Source: Myxococcus sp. CA023 | GTDB lineage: Bacteria; Myxococcota; Myxococcia; Myxococcales; Myxococcaceae | Reading direction: 5' to 3' | Assembly (NCBI RefSeq): GCF_010998615.1 | Contig: NZ_JAAEAH010000093.1 | Span: forward strand, 1 to 36,324 | Length of the DNA: 36,324 nt | In this document: piece after piece, positions 8,040 through 16,513 of the stretch | Position numbering within the stretch: the first letter of the stretch is position 1 | Layout of the letters: every line of letters begins with the position of its first letter | Position numbers and translations under genes: made by a program | The notes under the pieces: model-generated | Seen by the model: the letters and a program-made list of their open reading frames with translations, nothing else | Told to the model about the DNA's origin: nothing | Database searches by the model: none

Positions 8040-11000
8040 CACCCAGGCAGCGTACCCCGCTGTCCATGCAATGACGCCACTCGACTGGACTTCACGTTCG
8101 TCACCTTGCCGGAGCGCTCCAGGACGCCTTCTCCCACCAGGAAGAGCGCGCCATGGATGTCCTTGCGGCACCGCTCGTACACGTCCGGAGGCACCACCAG
8201 GTTCGCGATGCCCGTTTCGTCCTCCAGGGAGATGAAGCAGAGCCCCTTGGCCGTGGGTGGACGCTGGCGGCAGATGAGCATGCCTCCCACCGCCACCCTC
8301 CGCCCGTGGGCCACCTTCTTCAGCCCCTCCGCCGTCACCGCGCCTTGCTGCTTCAGCACCGGGCGCAGCAGCTCCAGCGGGTGCTTCTCCAGCGACAGTC
8401 CCACCGTGTCGTAGTCCGCGCAGACCCGCTCCAGCACATCCATGGACGGCAGCTCCACCGCCGTTCCGTCCATGGCCATGCCGAAGAACAGGTCATCCGA
8501 GTCCAGCGGCCCCAGCGCCTGGAGTTCCCACAATGCCTGACGCCGGGAGCCACACAGCGACGACAGGGCGCCCGCCAAGGCCAACCGCGTCAGCTCGTGC
8601 CTGGGCGCCCGCGACCACCGCGCCAGGTCGCCCACGTCACGGAGGCCCTCGCGCTTCGCCGTCGCCACGCGCCGCCCCGCGGACTCGCCCAGGCCCTTCA
8701 CCATCCGAAGCCCCAGCCGCAATGCGGCCCCGCCCTCCTCCAGCGTGCAGTCCCAGCTCGAGTGCCGCACGTCCACCGGCCGCACCACCACGCCATGCCG
8801 CTGCGCGTCCGCCACCAGCGTGTGCGGCGCATAGAAGCCCATGGGCTGCGAGTTCAACAGCGCCGCCGTGAAGGCCGCCGGGTAGTGGCACTTCAGCCAG
8901 CTGGACGCATACGCAATCAACGCGAAGCTCGCTGAATGACTCTCCGGGAAGCCGTAGTGCGCGAAGCCCCGGAAGTTGTCGAACCACTCCTCGGCTTGTT
9001 TGCGTGTGTACCCCCGCGACACGCAGCCCTCCACGAAGCGCCCCCGGTATTGCAGCAGCATGGATTCGGCGCGCTTGTGGCTCAGCACCCGCCGCAGTCC
9101 GTCCGCCTCGCCCGCGGTGAAGCCCGCCGCCACCATGGCCAGCTTCATCGCCTGTTCCTGGAAGAGCGGCACCCCCAGCGTCTTGCCGAGAATCTCCTTC
9201 ACCGCCTCGCTCGGGTACTCCACCTGCTCCTGGCCGTTCCGCCGGCGCAGGAAGGGATGCACCATGTTGCCAACGATGGGCCCCGGGCGGATGAGCGCGA
9301 TCTCCACCACCAGGTCGTAGAACGTCCTCGGTCGAAGCCTGGGCAGCATGTTCATCTGTGCTCGGCTCTCAATCTGGAACACGCCCACCGTGTCCGCCTC
9401 GCACAGCATGTCGTAGACCTTCGGGTCCTCGGCCGGCACCGTCGCCAGGGACAGCTCCCGCCCGTGGTGCTCGCGAATCAGCGCGAAGCACTTCGACAGC
9501 GCCGTCAGCATGCCCAGCGCCAGCAGATCCACCTTCAGCAGCCCCACCGCGTTGATGTCGTCCTTCTCCCACTGGATGACGGTGCGGCCCGGCATCGCCG
9601 CGTTCTCCACCGGCACCAGCTCCGTCAGCGGCTCGCGTGTCATCACGAAGCCGCCCACGTGGATGGACAGGTGCCGGGGAAAGCCCTCCAGTTCCATGGC
9701 CAACGCCAGCGTCTTCTGGACCCGGCCGTCCTCCGCGGACAGGCCCGCCTCGCGCAGCACGTCCGGCGTCACGTCGAAGCCGTTCGACGCGGACACCTTC
9801 GACAGCCGGTCCACCTGGTCCAACGACAGGCCCAGCGCCTTGCCCGTCTCACGCAGCGCCAGCCGGCCCCGGTAGCAGATGACCTCGCACACCATGCCCG
9901 CGTGCCGACGCCCGTGCTTCTCGTAGACGTACTGGAGGACCTCCTCGCGGCGCTCGTGCTCGAAGTCCACGTCGATGTCTGGCGGTTCCTTGCGCTCCAT
10001 GCTCAGGAAGCGCTCGAACAACAAGCCCATCCGCACCGGGTCGATGGCGGTGATCTGCAGCGCGTAGCAGACCGCCGAGTTCGCCGCGCTCCCCCGCCCC
10101 TGGCAGAGAATCCCCCGAGCCCTGGCGAAGCGGACGATGTCCCACAGCGCCAGGAAGTAGCCGGCGAAGTCCAACGCGGCGATGAGCTTCAGCTCGTGTT
10201 CAATCTGCTTCACCACCGCCGGGGGCACACCTTCCGGATAGCGGAACCGCAGCCCTTCGTATGTCAGCACGCGCAGGTGCGCGTCCGCGGTGCGACCTTC
10301 GGGCAAGCCCTCTTCCGGGAAGCGGTAGTGCAAGTCATCCAATGAGGCGTGGCAGCGCGAGGCCAGCTCCGCCGCGCGCGCCAGGGCCTCCGGCCGGTCC
10401 GCGAACAGGCGCGCCATGTCCCGTGGGGACTTCAGCGTCCGCTCCGCGTTGGGCAACAGCCGCGTCCCCGCCCGGTCCACCGACGTCCCGTGGCGGATGG
10501 ACACCAGCACGTCCTGCAGGGCCTGCCTCCGGCGATGGTGTGTGTGCACGTCGTTGTGCGCGACCAACGGCACGCCGAGCTCCAGCGCCAGCCGCTCCGC
10601 CCGGGCCTCGCGCTCCGCGTCTCCCGCGGACAGGGTTCGGCAGATGCCGACGTGGAAGCGCTCCGGGAAGGCCTCCGCCAGCGAGACGACCTGCTCGAAG
10701 GGCGCGGGCTCGGGAAGGAGCGCGAGCAGCCCCGCGGACCGGTCCGCCACCGCGCGCCACGGCAGCCCTGCCTCGCCCTTGGGGTGGGTCATCCGGCTCT
10801 GGGACACCAGGGCACACAGGTTCGAGTACCCCGTCCCATCCGCCGCGTACACCACCACTGGTGGGCCGTCCTCCAGCGTCAGCTCGGCGCCCAGGATGAG
10901 CCGCACCCCGTGCTCCTTCGCGGCCAGGTGCGCCTTCACCACGCCATACAGGCCATCCGCGTCCGTCAGCGCGAGCGCACCCAGCCCGAGCCTCGCGGCC

Positions 11001-11080
11001 GTGGCCACCAGCTCTTCCGGATGCGAGGCCCCCCGAAGGAACGAGAAGTTGGAGCGGCAGACCAGCTCGGCGTAGTCCAC
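8039..11080 (-). CDS. dnaE2: Error-prone DNA polymerase III alpha subunit DnaE2 (ImuC)
   Basis: At 1013 residues, shorter than replicative DnaE (about 1160), this fits DnaE2/ImuC, the translesion alpha subunit of the ImuA-ImuB-DnaE2 mutasome. It opens with a PHP domain (Y-A-E-L-V-C-R-S-N-F-S-F-L, then L-T-D-A-D-G-L-Y-G at 38-46). The polymerase catalytic motif P-D-I-D-V-D-F-E is at 367-374, holding the three aspartates. The palm and fingers follow (G-R-G-S-A-A-N-S at 328-335; later F-P-E-S-H-S-A-S-F-A). The start is a GTG at 11080 with only a weak ribosome site; a GAAC-N4-GTTC dyad lies 18-29 bases upstream. The family synthesises past damaged bases and causes induced mutation. Its partners imuA and imuB are in this window, about 6.6 kb downstream of this start in absolute position, on the same strand. 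Confidence 0.95.
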   Translation of the reverse strand: MDYAELVCRSNFSFLRGASHPEELVATAARLGLGALALTDADGLYGVVKAHLAAKEHGVRLILGAELTLEDGPPVVVYAADGTGYSNLCALVSQSRMTHPKGEAGLPWRAVADRSAGLLALLPEPAPFEQVVSLAEAFPERFHVGICRTLSAGDAEREARAERLALELGVPLVAHNDVHTHHRRRQALQDVLVSIRHGTSVDRAGTRLLPNAERTLKSPRDMARLFADRPEALARAAELASRCHASLDDLHYRFPEEGLPEGRTADAHLRVLTYEGLRFRYPEGVPPAVVKQIEHELKLIAALDFAGYFLALWDIVRFARARGILCQGRGSAANSAVCYALQITAIDPVRMGLLFERFLSMERKEPPDIDVDFEHERREEVLQYVYEKHGRRHAGMVCEVICYRGRLALRETGKALGLSLDQVDRLSKVSASNGFDVTPDVLREAGLSAEDGRVQKTLALAMELEGFPRHLSIHVGGFVMTREPLTELVPVENAAMPGRTVIQWEKDDINAVGLLKVDLLALGMLTALSKCFALIREHHGRELSLATVPAEDPKVYDMLCEADTVGVFQIESRAQMNMLPRLRPRTFYDLVVEIALIRPGPIVGNMVHPFLRRRNGQEQVEYPSEAVKEILGKTLGVPLFQEQAMKLAMVAAGFTAGEADGLRRVLSHKRAESMLLQYRGRFVEGCVSRGYTRKQAEEWFDNFRGFAHYGFPESHSASFALIAYASSWLKCHYPAAFTAALLNSQPMGFYAPHTLVADAQRHGVVVRPVDVRHSSWDCTLEEGGAALRLGLRMVKGLGESAGRRVATAKREGLRDVGDLARWSRAPRHELTRLALAGALSSLCGSRRQALWELQALGPLDSDDLFFGMAMDGTAVELPSMDVLERVCADYDTVGLSLEKHPLELLRPVLKQQGAVTAEGLKKVAHGRRVAVGGMLICRQRPPTAKGLCFISLEDETGIANLVVPPDVYERCRKDIHGALFLVGEGVLERSGKVTNVKSSRVASLHGQRGTLPG

Positions 11081-11088
11081 GCCCGGAT

Positions 11089-11118
11089 CTAGACACCGAA
11101 CAGGCGTTCAGGCGCTAG
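11089..11118 (-). promoter_or_regulatory. SOS-box-like dyad upstream of dnaE2
   Basis: GAAC at 11098-11101 and GTTC at 11106-11109 are separated by exactly 4 bases, the spacing of the GAAC-N4-GTTC LexA box known from Gram-positive bacteria. CTAG at 11089-11092 and at 11115-11118 flanks it, and both pairs share the same centre (11103.5). The right half reads GTTCAGG, like the GTTCAG end I recall for the Myxococcus lexA operator. It begins 9 bases before the GTG start, so a bound repressor would cover the promoter or transcript start. LexA binding is inference. Confidence 0.55.
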
Positions 11119-11453
11119 ATTGGATCTTCGCGGTGCGGGCAAGCGACTTCATGGGTTGACGCGGATGAGGGCGATTCATGCGGGGTGGCGACTGCTGCTT
11201 ACCGGACAGAGCGGGCGGCCCCCTCCTTCAGGGCACCCAACCAGGCCTGACAAACTCATCAGGCGCTGCCTTCGTCTTGTTACGAGATTCGTGAATGTCG
11301 CATCCGCGCAGCAAGTCCTGCACACCCGCGAGGCCGGGCAAACCTCAGGGAGTTAAGCGACCTGCGCTCCACCCAAAAGCCTGAGCCGTGATGTTTGAAG
11401 CTCGCGCCGCCGCCGTTTGACAGGATGCCGATCCGACTGACAAACATGTCTTC
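11119..11453. other. Divergent intergenic region between dnaE2 and nfeD
   Basis: No convincing gene is present; a 78-codon frame at 11120-11356 lacks a ribosome site and family features. A hairpin (GCCTGA at 11245-11250, TCAGGC at 11259-11264) is visible. TTGACA at 11417-11422 is a perfect -35 hexamer facing nfeD, but the matching -10 position, around 11440, reads ACAAAC and is poor. No Shine-Dalgarno precedes the nfeD ATG at 11454, so a leaderless or near-leaderless transcript is possible. Confidence 0.4.
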
Positions 11454-11936
11454 ATGGACCTCACTCCCACCGCGTGGCAGCTCTGGCTGATCGCGGCGCT
11501 CCTTCTGGGAGCGCTGGAGCTCCAGCTCACCAGCTTCATGGTCCTCTGGCTCGCCGTGGGGGCGTTGGCATCCTCGGTCGGGGCGGCCCTGGGCCTGGGG
11601 CTCAACGGCCAGCTCTACCTGTTCACCGCCGTTTCCGTCGGCCTGTTCGCGGCCTCCCGCACCCTCTTCAAAAGCGTTTTCATGCGCGACGCAGCGCATT
11701 TGAAGACAGGTATCGAGGCCATGCTTGGCCAGGAGGCGGTGGTGGTGGAGTCTCTGGGAGACCCGCTCGGGGGCACGGTGCGCATCAATGGCGAGCTGTG
11801 GACGGCGCGCTCCCTGTCGGGCCCGGTGCTCGAGGGCGAACTCGTCACGGTGGAGCAGGTGGAAGGTCTCAAACTCTGGGTGCGCCGACCAACGGCGTCG
11901 TTGCCGGTTCCCTCGGGGGACCCGAGGAAGGAGTAG
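11454..11936 (+). CDS. NfeD-like membrane protein
   Basis: This 160-residue protein has two or three hydrophobic helices in the first 70 residues (W-L-I-A-A-L-L-L-G-A; F-M-V-L-W-L-A-V-G-A; L-Y-L-F-T-A-V-S-V-G). A small beta-barrel (OB-like) domain follows at about 85-145: G-Q-E-A-V-V-V-E-S, G-x-V-R-I-N-G-E-L-W-T-A-R-S and G-x-L-V-T-V-E-Q-V-E-G-L-K-L-W-V. That is the short NfeD (NfeD1b) layout. The family partners with stomatin/SPFH proteins, and the next gene, 5 bases away, encodes one. The stop codon overlaps that gene's ribosome site, supporting an operon. The pair is thought to organise membrane domains and membrane protein quality control. Confidence 0.88.
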   Translation: MDLTPTAWQLWLIAALLLGALELQLTSFMVLWLAVGALASSVGAALGLGLNGQLYLFTAVSVGLFAASRTLFKSVFMRDAAHLKTGIEAMLGQEAVVVESLGDPLGGTVRINGELWTARSLSGPVLEGELVTVEQVEGLKLWVRRPTASLPVPSGDPRKE

Positions 11937-11941
11937 GCGGG

Positions 11942-13048
11942 GTGGAAATCGTAACGATTTTCGGCATCTTCGCGGTCATCCTGGTGGGCATCGCCGCCAC
12001 CGGCATCCGCATCGTTCCGCAGGCCAAGGTCATGGTCGTGGAGCGGCTGGGCAAGTTCTACAAGACCGCCAGCAGCGGCCTCAATTACCTCGTCCCCTTC
12101 GTGGATGCTCCCCGCGCCATCGAGATGCGCACGGGCAACCGCTTCATGCGCAGCAACCTCGTGGACCTGCGCGAGCAGGTCATGGGCTTCGACACCGTCC
12201 AGGTCATCACCCACGACAACGTCAACATGGAGGTCGGCTCGGTCATCTACTACCAGATCGTCGAGCCCGCGAAGGCGCTCTACCAGGTGGAGAACCTCGC
12301 GCTCGCCATCGAGCAGCTCACGATGACGAACCTGCGCAACATCATGGGCGGGCTGACACTGGACCAGACGCTCACCAGCCGCGAGACGGTCAACACCAAG
12401 CTGCGCATCGTGCTGGACGAGGCCACCGAGAAGTGGGGCGTCAAGGTGACGCGCGTGGAGCTGCGCGAAATCGAGCCGCCCCAGGCCATCAAGGCCGCCA
12501 TGGCCAAGCAGATGACCGCCGAGCGTGAGCGCCGCGCCGAGGTCACCAAGGCCGAGGGCGACAAGGCCGCCGCCATCCTCCAGGCCGAGGGCGAGAAGAT
12601 CTCCCGCATCCTCCGCGCCGAGGCCGAACGTGACGCCGAGGTTGCCCGCGCCGAAGGCCACAAGCGCGCCACCATGCTGCAGGCGGAAGGCAAGGCCGAG
12701 GCCACCCGGCTCGTCTTCGAGGCCATCCACAACGGCCGCGCCACTCCCGAGGTGCTCGCGCTGCGCTACATGGAGACCCTCCAGGAGCTGGGTAAGGGCG
12801 ACAACAAGATTTTCGTCCCCTACGAGGCCACCGCCACGCTGGGCGCCGTCGCCACCCTCAAGGAGGTCTTCGCCCAGACCGGGGATGCCGCCAGACCCGC
12901 CCCGGCGCCGGCCCGCTCCGCCGCGAGCCTGAGCGCCCAGGCCATTGCTAGGAACACGGCAATCCCCGAGCACGCCACCCTCCCCGGCAGCACGCCCGCC
13001 GTGGCCCCTCGGCGCCAGCGGCCCGCCCTGGACACGCAGGACGACTGA
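11942..13048 (+). CDS. SPFH/Band 7 (stomatin/QmcA-like) membrane protein
   Basis: The start is GTG 11942, preceded by AAGGAG that overlaps the nfeD stop; the longer upstream frame is nfeD read in another phase. The 368-residue protein begins with one membrane helix (I-V-T-I-F-G-I-F-A-V-I-L-V-G-I). A Band 7 domain follows (V-V-E-R-L-G-K-F-Y, G-L-N-Y-L-V-P-F-V-D, D-N-V-N-M-E-V-G-S-V-I-Y-Y, and the W-G-V-K-V-T-R-V-E-L-R-E-I-E-P-P block typical of QmcA/stomatin). Then comes a long Ala/Glu-rich coiled coil with repeated R-A-E-A/K-A-E-G units (about 190-265), and a Pro/Ala-rich tail. Such proteins oligomerise into large membrane scaffolds. It works with the NfeD-like protein. A strong hairpin follows at 13065. 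Confidence 0.92.
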   Translation: MEIVTIFGIFAVILVGIAATGIRIVPQAKVMVVERLGKFYKTASSGLNYLVPFVDAPRAIEMRTGNRFMRSNLVDLREQVMGFDTVQVITHDNVNMEVGSVIYYQIVEPAKALYQVENLALAIEQLTMTNLRNIMGGLTLDQTLTSRETVNTKLRIVLDEATEKWGVKVTRVELREIEPPQAIKAAMAKQMTAERERRAEVTKAEGDKAAAILQAEGEKISRILRAEAERDAEVARAEGHKRATMLQAEGKAEATRLVFEAIHNGRATPEVLALRYMETLQELGKGDNKIFVPYEATATLGAVATLKEVFAQTGDAARPAPAPARSAASLSAQAIARNTAIPEHATLPGSTPAVAPRRQRPALDTQDD

Positions 13049-13064
13049 CCAGACGTAGGCAGCC

Positions 13065-13092
13065 CCCGCGGGAGGAAGACGCCTCCCGCGGG
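13065..13092 (+). terminator. Strong hairpin after the nfeD-SPFH operon
   Basis: A perfect 11-bp stem (CCCGCGGGAGG at 13065-13075, CCTCCCGCGGG at 13082-13092) closes a 6-base loop. It begins 17 bases after the SPFH stop. There is no T-run, but the stem is very stable and well placed to end this transcript. Confidence 0.6.
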
Positions 13093-13258
13093 ACACTGAG
13101 CAGGGCTCGCGTTCGCGCATCCAGGACGACGGTCCATTGCGCCACCAGGGGCCGAGCAAACGGCGCGCCCTCCTGTCCACCGCACGCGCCGTCGCTTCGC
13201 GGGAACCTTCCATTTGTCCGGATGTCAGAGCCTCCGAACACACTCACTGGAGGGGAGC

Positions 13259-13633
13259 ATGCTGAACATCTTCATCGCAGGAGGCTGGGGGATGTACCCC
13301 ACGTTGCTCGCAGGAATCGCGCTCATCGCCACCTGCGTCCAGTACGCGCGCCGGCCCGCGCCGCGCTACGTGCCGCTGATGCTGTCGCTTGGACTCTGCA
13401 CCTTGATTGCCGGCACGCTCGGCTTCGCCACCGGCATCCTCTCCCTCCTGCAGGCCTATAGCGGCCCGCTTTGGGACCAGGGCCCGCGCGTGCTCTTCAT
13501 CGGCACCTTCGAGGCGCTGCACAACGTGGCGCTCGCCTTGCTGCTTGCCATGATGGGCGCCCTGCTGGCGTCCATCGGCGCGTGGCGACTCTCCCACCGC
13601 ATGGGGAACTTCGCGGCGCCCGCGGCAGGTTGA
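13259..13633 (+). CDS. Small multi-helix membrane protein, MotA/TolQ/ExbB-like
   Basis: ATG 13259 is chosen over the earlier in-frame start at 13214 because GGAGGGGA lies 4-11 bases before it. The product has 124 residues. The N-terminus (F-I-A-G-G-W-G-M-Y-P-T-L-L) resembles the opening of ExbB/TolQ proton-channel subunits. Three further hydrophobic stretches follow (P-L-M-L-S-L-G-L-C-T-L-I-A; G-T-F-E-A-L-H-N-V-A-L-A-L-L-L; M-M-G-A-L-L-A-S-I-G). It is much shorter than ExbB (about 220) and no ExbD/TolR partner is adjacent, so a motor role is unproven. It stands alone between two hairpin-bearing gaps. Confidence 0.65.
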   Translation: MLNIFIAGGWGMYPTLLAGIALIATCVQYARRPAPRYVPLMLSLGLCTLIAGTLGFATGILSLLQAYSGPLWDQGPRVLFIGTFEALHNVALALLLAMMGALLASIGAWRLSHRMGNFAAPAAG

Positions 13634-13872
13634 TGGGTGACAGTCGGACGCACTGCCGGAGGAGTGCCCCCTGCCCGCATGAAGGCGGGGGTTGCATTCC
13701 GGCGCGCGTCTGGACATAGATTGCAGCCATCCCCAGGAGGGATTGACGCCCCCTCCCAACGAGAGGTCAGACGCACCCTTGAGGACGCTTCGCTGAATTC
13801 CCAGGTCCGTTGACGTTCCCGCGCTGAGCCGCCTTCGGGCTGGCTTGCGCCCTGGATTCAGGAGCTTCCTTT

Positions 13873-15375
13873 ATGTCTTCCGTGCGCGCGCACCGCGTTT
13901 CGTTCGCCTTTTCCGACGCCGTTCCCGTCCTCTCTGAAGTCGACTTCCACCTGTCCCCTGGCTGGACGGGGCTCGTGGGTGCCAATGGCGCCGGCAAGTC
14001 CACCCTGCTCCGGCTGTTGGCGGGAGAACTGACGCCCACCGAGGGACACCTTCAGTTCGAACCCTCCGCCCCCACCCTCCGCCTCTGCCGTCAGGAGGTG
14101 GAGGCGCTGACGCCCGACATCTCCGCCTTCGCGGAGTCGTGGGACTCCGTCGCGCGGCGACTGCACGGCCAACTGGGCCTGGACGTCACCGCGCTGGAGC
14201 GCTGGCCCACGCTGTCCCCGGGCGAGCGCAAGCGGTGGCAGGTGGGCGCCGCCCTGGCCGCGGAGCCCCATTTGCTGCTCTTGGACGAGCCCACCAACCA
14301 CCTGGATGCGGAGGCCCGCACATGGCTGGTCTCCGCGCTGCGCCGCTTCCGGGGCCTCGGCATCGTGGTGTCACACGACCGCGACCTGCTGGAGTCCCTC
14401 ACCACCTCCACGCTGCGCGTCCACCACGGCAGCGCGCGGCTGTGGCCCGGCGCATACACCGCCGCGCGGGCGCACTGGGAAGCCGAGCGTGAGGCTGAAA
14501 TCGCCACCCACCAGCAAGCCCGCGCCGAACAACGCCGTGCGGCGCATCTGCTGGACCAGGCCCGGCGCGAACAACAGTCCGCGGATGCCGCGCGGCACAC
14601 CCGCAAGCGACTGAAGAACAAACACGACAACGACGCCCGCTCCATGGGCGCCAAGGTGGTGGCCGGCTGGGCGGAGGCTGGGGCCGGACGGCGCGTGGGC
14701 ACCGCACGGCGCGAGTTGGAGCGCGTCAGTGAGGCCGTGGGTGAGTTCACCGCGGACAAGACGGTGGGCCGCTCCGTCTTCCTGGACTACGTGCGCGCGC
14801 CGAACCCGTGGCTCTTCACGCTGGACGTGCCCGGCCTCCGCGCCGGTGACGTGGAGCTGCTGGGCCCCGTGAATCTCTCCGTGGGCCGCGAGGCCCGCGT
14901 GCGCATCGAAGGGCCCAACGGCGCCGGCAAGAGCACCCTGGTGCGCGCGCTGCTGGAGAACGCGCGCATTCCGCTGGAGCGCGTGCTCTACCTGCCCCAG
15001 GACGTCAGCGCGGACGAGGCCCAGGCCACGCTAGACGCGGTGCGCGCACTGCCGCCCGAGGAACGCGGACGCGTGCTGTCACTCGTCGCGGCGCTCGGCG
15101 TGGACCCGGAGCGGCTGCTCGCCTCCGAGCAGCCCTCCCCTGGCGAGGTGCGCAAGCTCCTCATCGCCCGGGGACTGGGGCAACACGCCTGGGCCCTGGT
15201 GCTGGACGAGCCCACCAACCACCTGGACCTGCCGTCCATCGAACGGCTGGAGGCGGCGCTGCGGGAGTACCCCGGCGCGCTGATGCTCGTCACGCATGAC
15301 ACGTCCTTCGCCCAGGCCTGCACCTCCGAGGTGTGGCGCGTGGAGCATGGCCAGGTGACGGTGACGTCCGGGTAG
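13873..15375 (+). CDS. ABC-F subfamily ATPase
   Basis: The protein (500 residues) has two ABC ATPase domains and no membrane segment, which defines ABC-F. Domain 1: Walker A GANGAGKS at 36-43, signature L-S-P-G-E at 114-118, Walker B with L-L-L-D-E-P-T-N-H-L-D at about 135-145. Domain 2: Walker A GPNGAGKS at 347-354, signature P-S-P-G-E near 421-425, and V-L-D-E-P-T-N-H-L-D near 443-452. The linker (about 200-300) is a charged helical hairpin with R-K-R-L-K-N-K, the part that reaches into the ribosome. ABC-F proteins bind the ribosomal E site. Some relieve stalled translation and some confer antibiotic resistance. This one is fairly short and single-copy, so I cannot tell which. A GGAG lies about 11 bases before ATG 13873. 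Confidence 0.92.
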   Translation: MSSVRAHRVSFAFSDAVPVLSEVDFHLSPGWTGLVGANGAGKSTLLRLLAGELTPTEGHLQFEPSAPTLRLCRQEVEALTPDISAFAESWDSVARRLHGQLGLDVTALERWPTLSPGERKRWQVGAALAAEPHLLLLDEPTNHLDAEARTWLVSALRRFRGLGIVVSHDRDLLESLTTSTLRVHHGSARLWPGAYTAARAHWEAEREAEIATHQQARAEQRRAAHLLDQARREQQSADAARHTRKRLKNKHDNDARSMGAKVVAGWAEAGAGRRVGTARRELERVSEAVGEFTADKTVGRSVFLDYVRAPNPWLFTLDVPGLRAGDVELLGPVNLSVGREARVRIEGPNGAGKSTLVRALLENARIPLERVLYLPQDVSADEAQATLDAVRALPPEERGRVLSLVAALGVDPERLLASEQPSPGEVRKLLIARGLGQHAWALVLDEPTNHLDLPSIERLEAALREYPGALMLVTHDTSFAQACTSEVWRVEHGQVTVTSG

Positions 15376-15438
15376 CCAGCACAGAGGCCCCACCTCAAGG
15401 CACGTTGAAGACGCCCAGCCACGTCTCGTTGTTCTGCC

Positions 15439-16413
15439 TCAGGTGCCCGACCGTTCGAGGAACCACGCCACCAGCCGTGTCAGCCCCTCCTCCACGGAGA
15501 CGCGCGGCCGGAATCCCGTCTCCCGCTCCAGCGCGGAAGGGTCCGCCCAGGTCGCGTCCATCTCCCCAGGCTGCGCGGGCGTGGACTTCACCCGCGCCCG
15601 GGCGCCCAGGAGCCGCTCCAGGACAGAGAGGAAGGCCCGCACCGAAACAGGCTCGCCCCGGCCCACGTTGAGGACGCGATGGCGGGGTACCCCTGGGGGC
15701 GGCCGGTCCAGCACGCGCACCACGGCCTCCGCCACGTCCTCCACGTACGTGAAGTCGCGCTGCATCCGGCCTTCGCCGTGCAGTGACAGCTCAGTGCCGT
15801 CGCGCAGGGCCTGGAGAAAGCGCAGTGGGGCCATGTCTGGTCGTCCCCAGGGGCCGTACACCGTGAAGAAGCGCAGGCCACTGGTGGGGAGCCCGTGCAG
15901 ATGGCTGTACGCGTGCGCCAGCAGTTCATCGGCGCGCTTCGTGGCCGCGTAGACGCTGAGCGGGTGGTCCGCCGCGGCGCCTTCCTGGAACGGCGGCACC
16001 GAGCCCGCGCCATACACGGAGCTGGAGGAGGCGTAGACCAGGTGCCGCACCCGTGCCGCGCTGGCCTGCTCCAGCACCTGGAGGAACCCCGACACGTTGG
16101 CGTCCACGTATGCCTGCGCGGTGCCCGCCGGCGCCCGCACGCCCACACGCGCGGCCAGGTGCACCACGGCATCGGGGCGCATCTCCTCGAAGAGCGCTCG
16201 CAGCGAGGGGCTGTCGGTAACGTCCACGAGACGGAAGGTGAAGCCCGTCGCCCCCGGCAGCGTGCCGAGCCGCGTCAGCCGGGCCTGCTTCAACGCCACG
16301 TCCCCGGACGGGTCCAGGTTGTCCACGCCGATGATGGCATCACCGCGCGCCAGCAGCCGCGCGCTGACGTGGTGGGCAATGAAACCCGCAGCTCCCGTGA
16401 CGAGTACCCGCAT
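15439..16413 (-). CDS. NAD-dependent epimerase/dehydratase, UDP-glucuronate 4-epimerase-like
   Basis: The start is ATG 16413, directly before the M-R-V-L-V-T-G-A-A-G-F-I nucleotide-binding strand and preceded by GGAGG; the 34-residue upstream extension lacks family character. The product has 324 residues. It is an extended short-chain dehydrogenase: T-G-A-A-G-F-I at 6-12 binds NAD, the catalytic serine lies in A-S-S-S-S-V-Y-G at 128-135, and the Y-x3-K pair is Y155/K159. The segment V-Y-G-P-W-G-R-P-D-M-A and the later R-D-F-T-Y-V-E-D-V are typical of UDP-glucuronate 4-epimerases. It likely supplies a sugar nucleotide for surface polysaccharide. It converges with the ABC-F gene and diverges from the FHA gene. 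Confidence 0.9.
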   Translation of the reverse strand: MRVLVTGAAGFIAHHVSARLLARGDAIIGVDNLDPSGDVALKQARLTRLGTLPGATGFTFRLVDVTDSPSLRALFEEMRPDAVVHLAARVGVRAPAGTAQAYVDANVSGFLQVLEQASAARVRHLVYASSSSVYGAGSVPPFQEGAAADHPLSVYAATKRADELLAHAYSHLHGLPTSGLRFFTVYGPWGRPDMAPLRFLQALRDGTELSLHGEGRMQRDFTYVEDVAEAVVRVLDRPPPGVPRHRVLNVGRGEPVSVRAFLSVLERLLGARARVKSTPAQPGEMDATWADPSALERETGFRPRVSVEEGLTRLVAWFLERSGT

Positions 16414-16513
16414 CCACCTCCACGCTCCCACGCCAGCCCCCAACACGCCACGGCGGAAGACGTGGACGCGGCGCTTCCCGTCCCCGCCACTTGCACGTAG
16501 GGTGGAGGCCCTC

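Noticed and set aside
8936..10345. Long plus-strand frame opposite dnaE2
   Set aside because: Composition is that of an antisense shadow, and the minus strand carries the DnaE2 catalytic motifs.
11120..11356. 78-codon plus-strand frame between dnaE2 and nfeD
   Set aside because: No ribosome site, no recognisable features and unremarkable composition.
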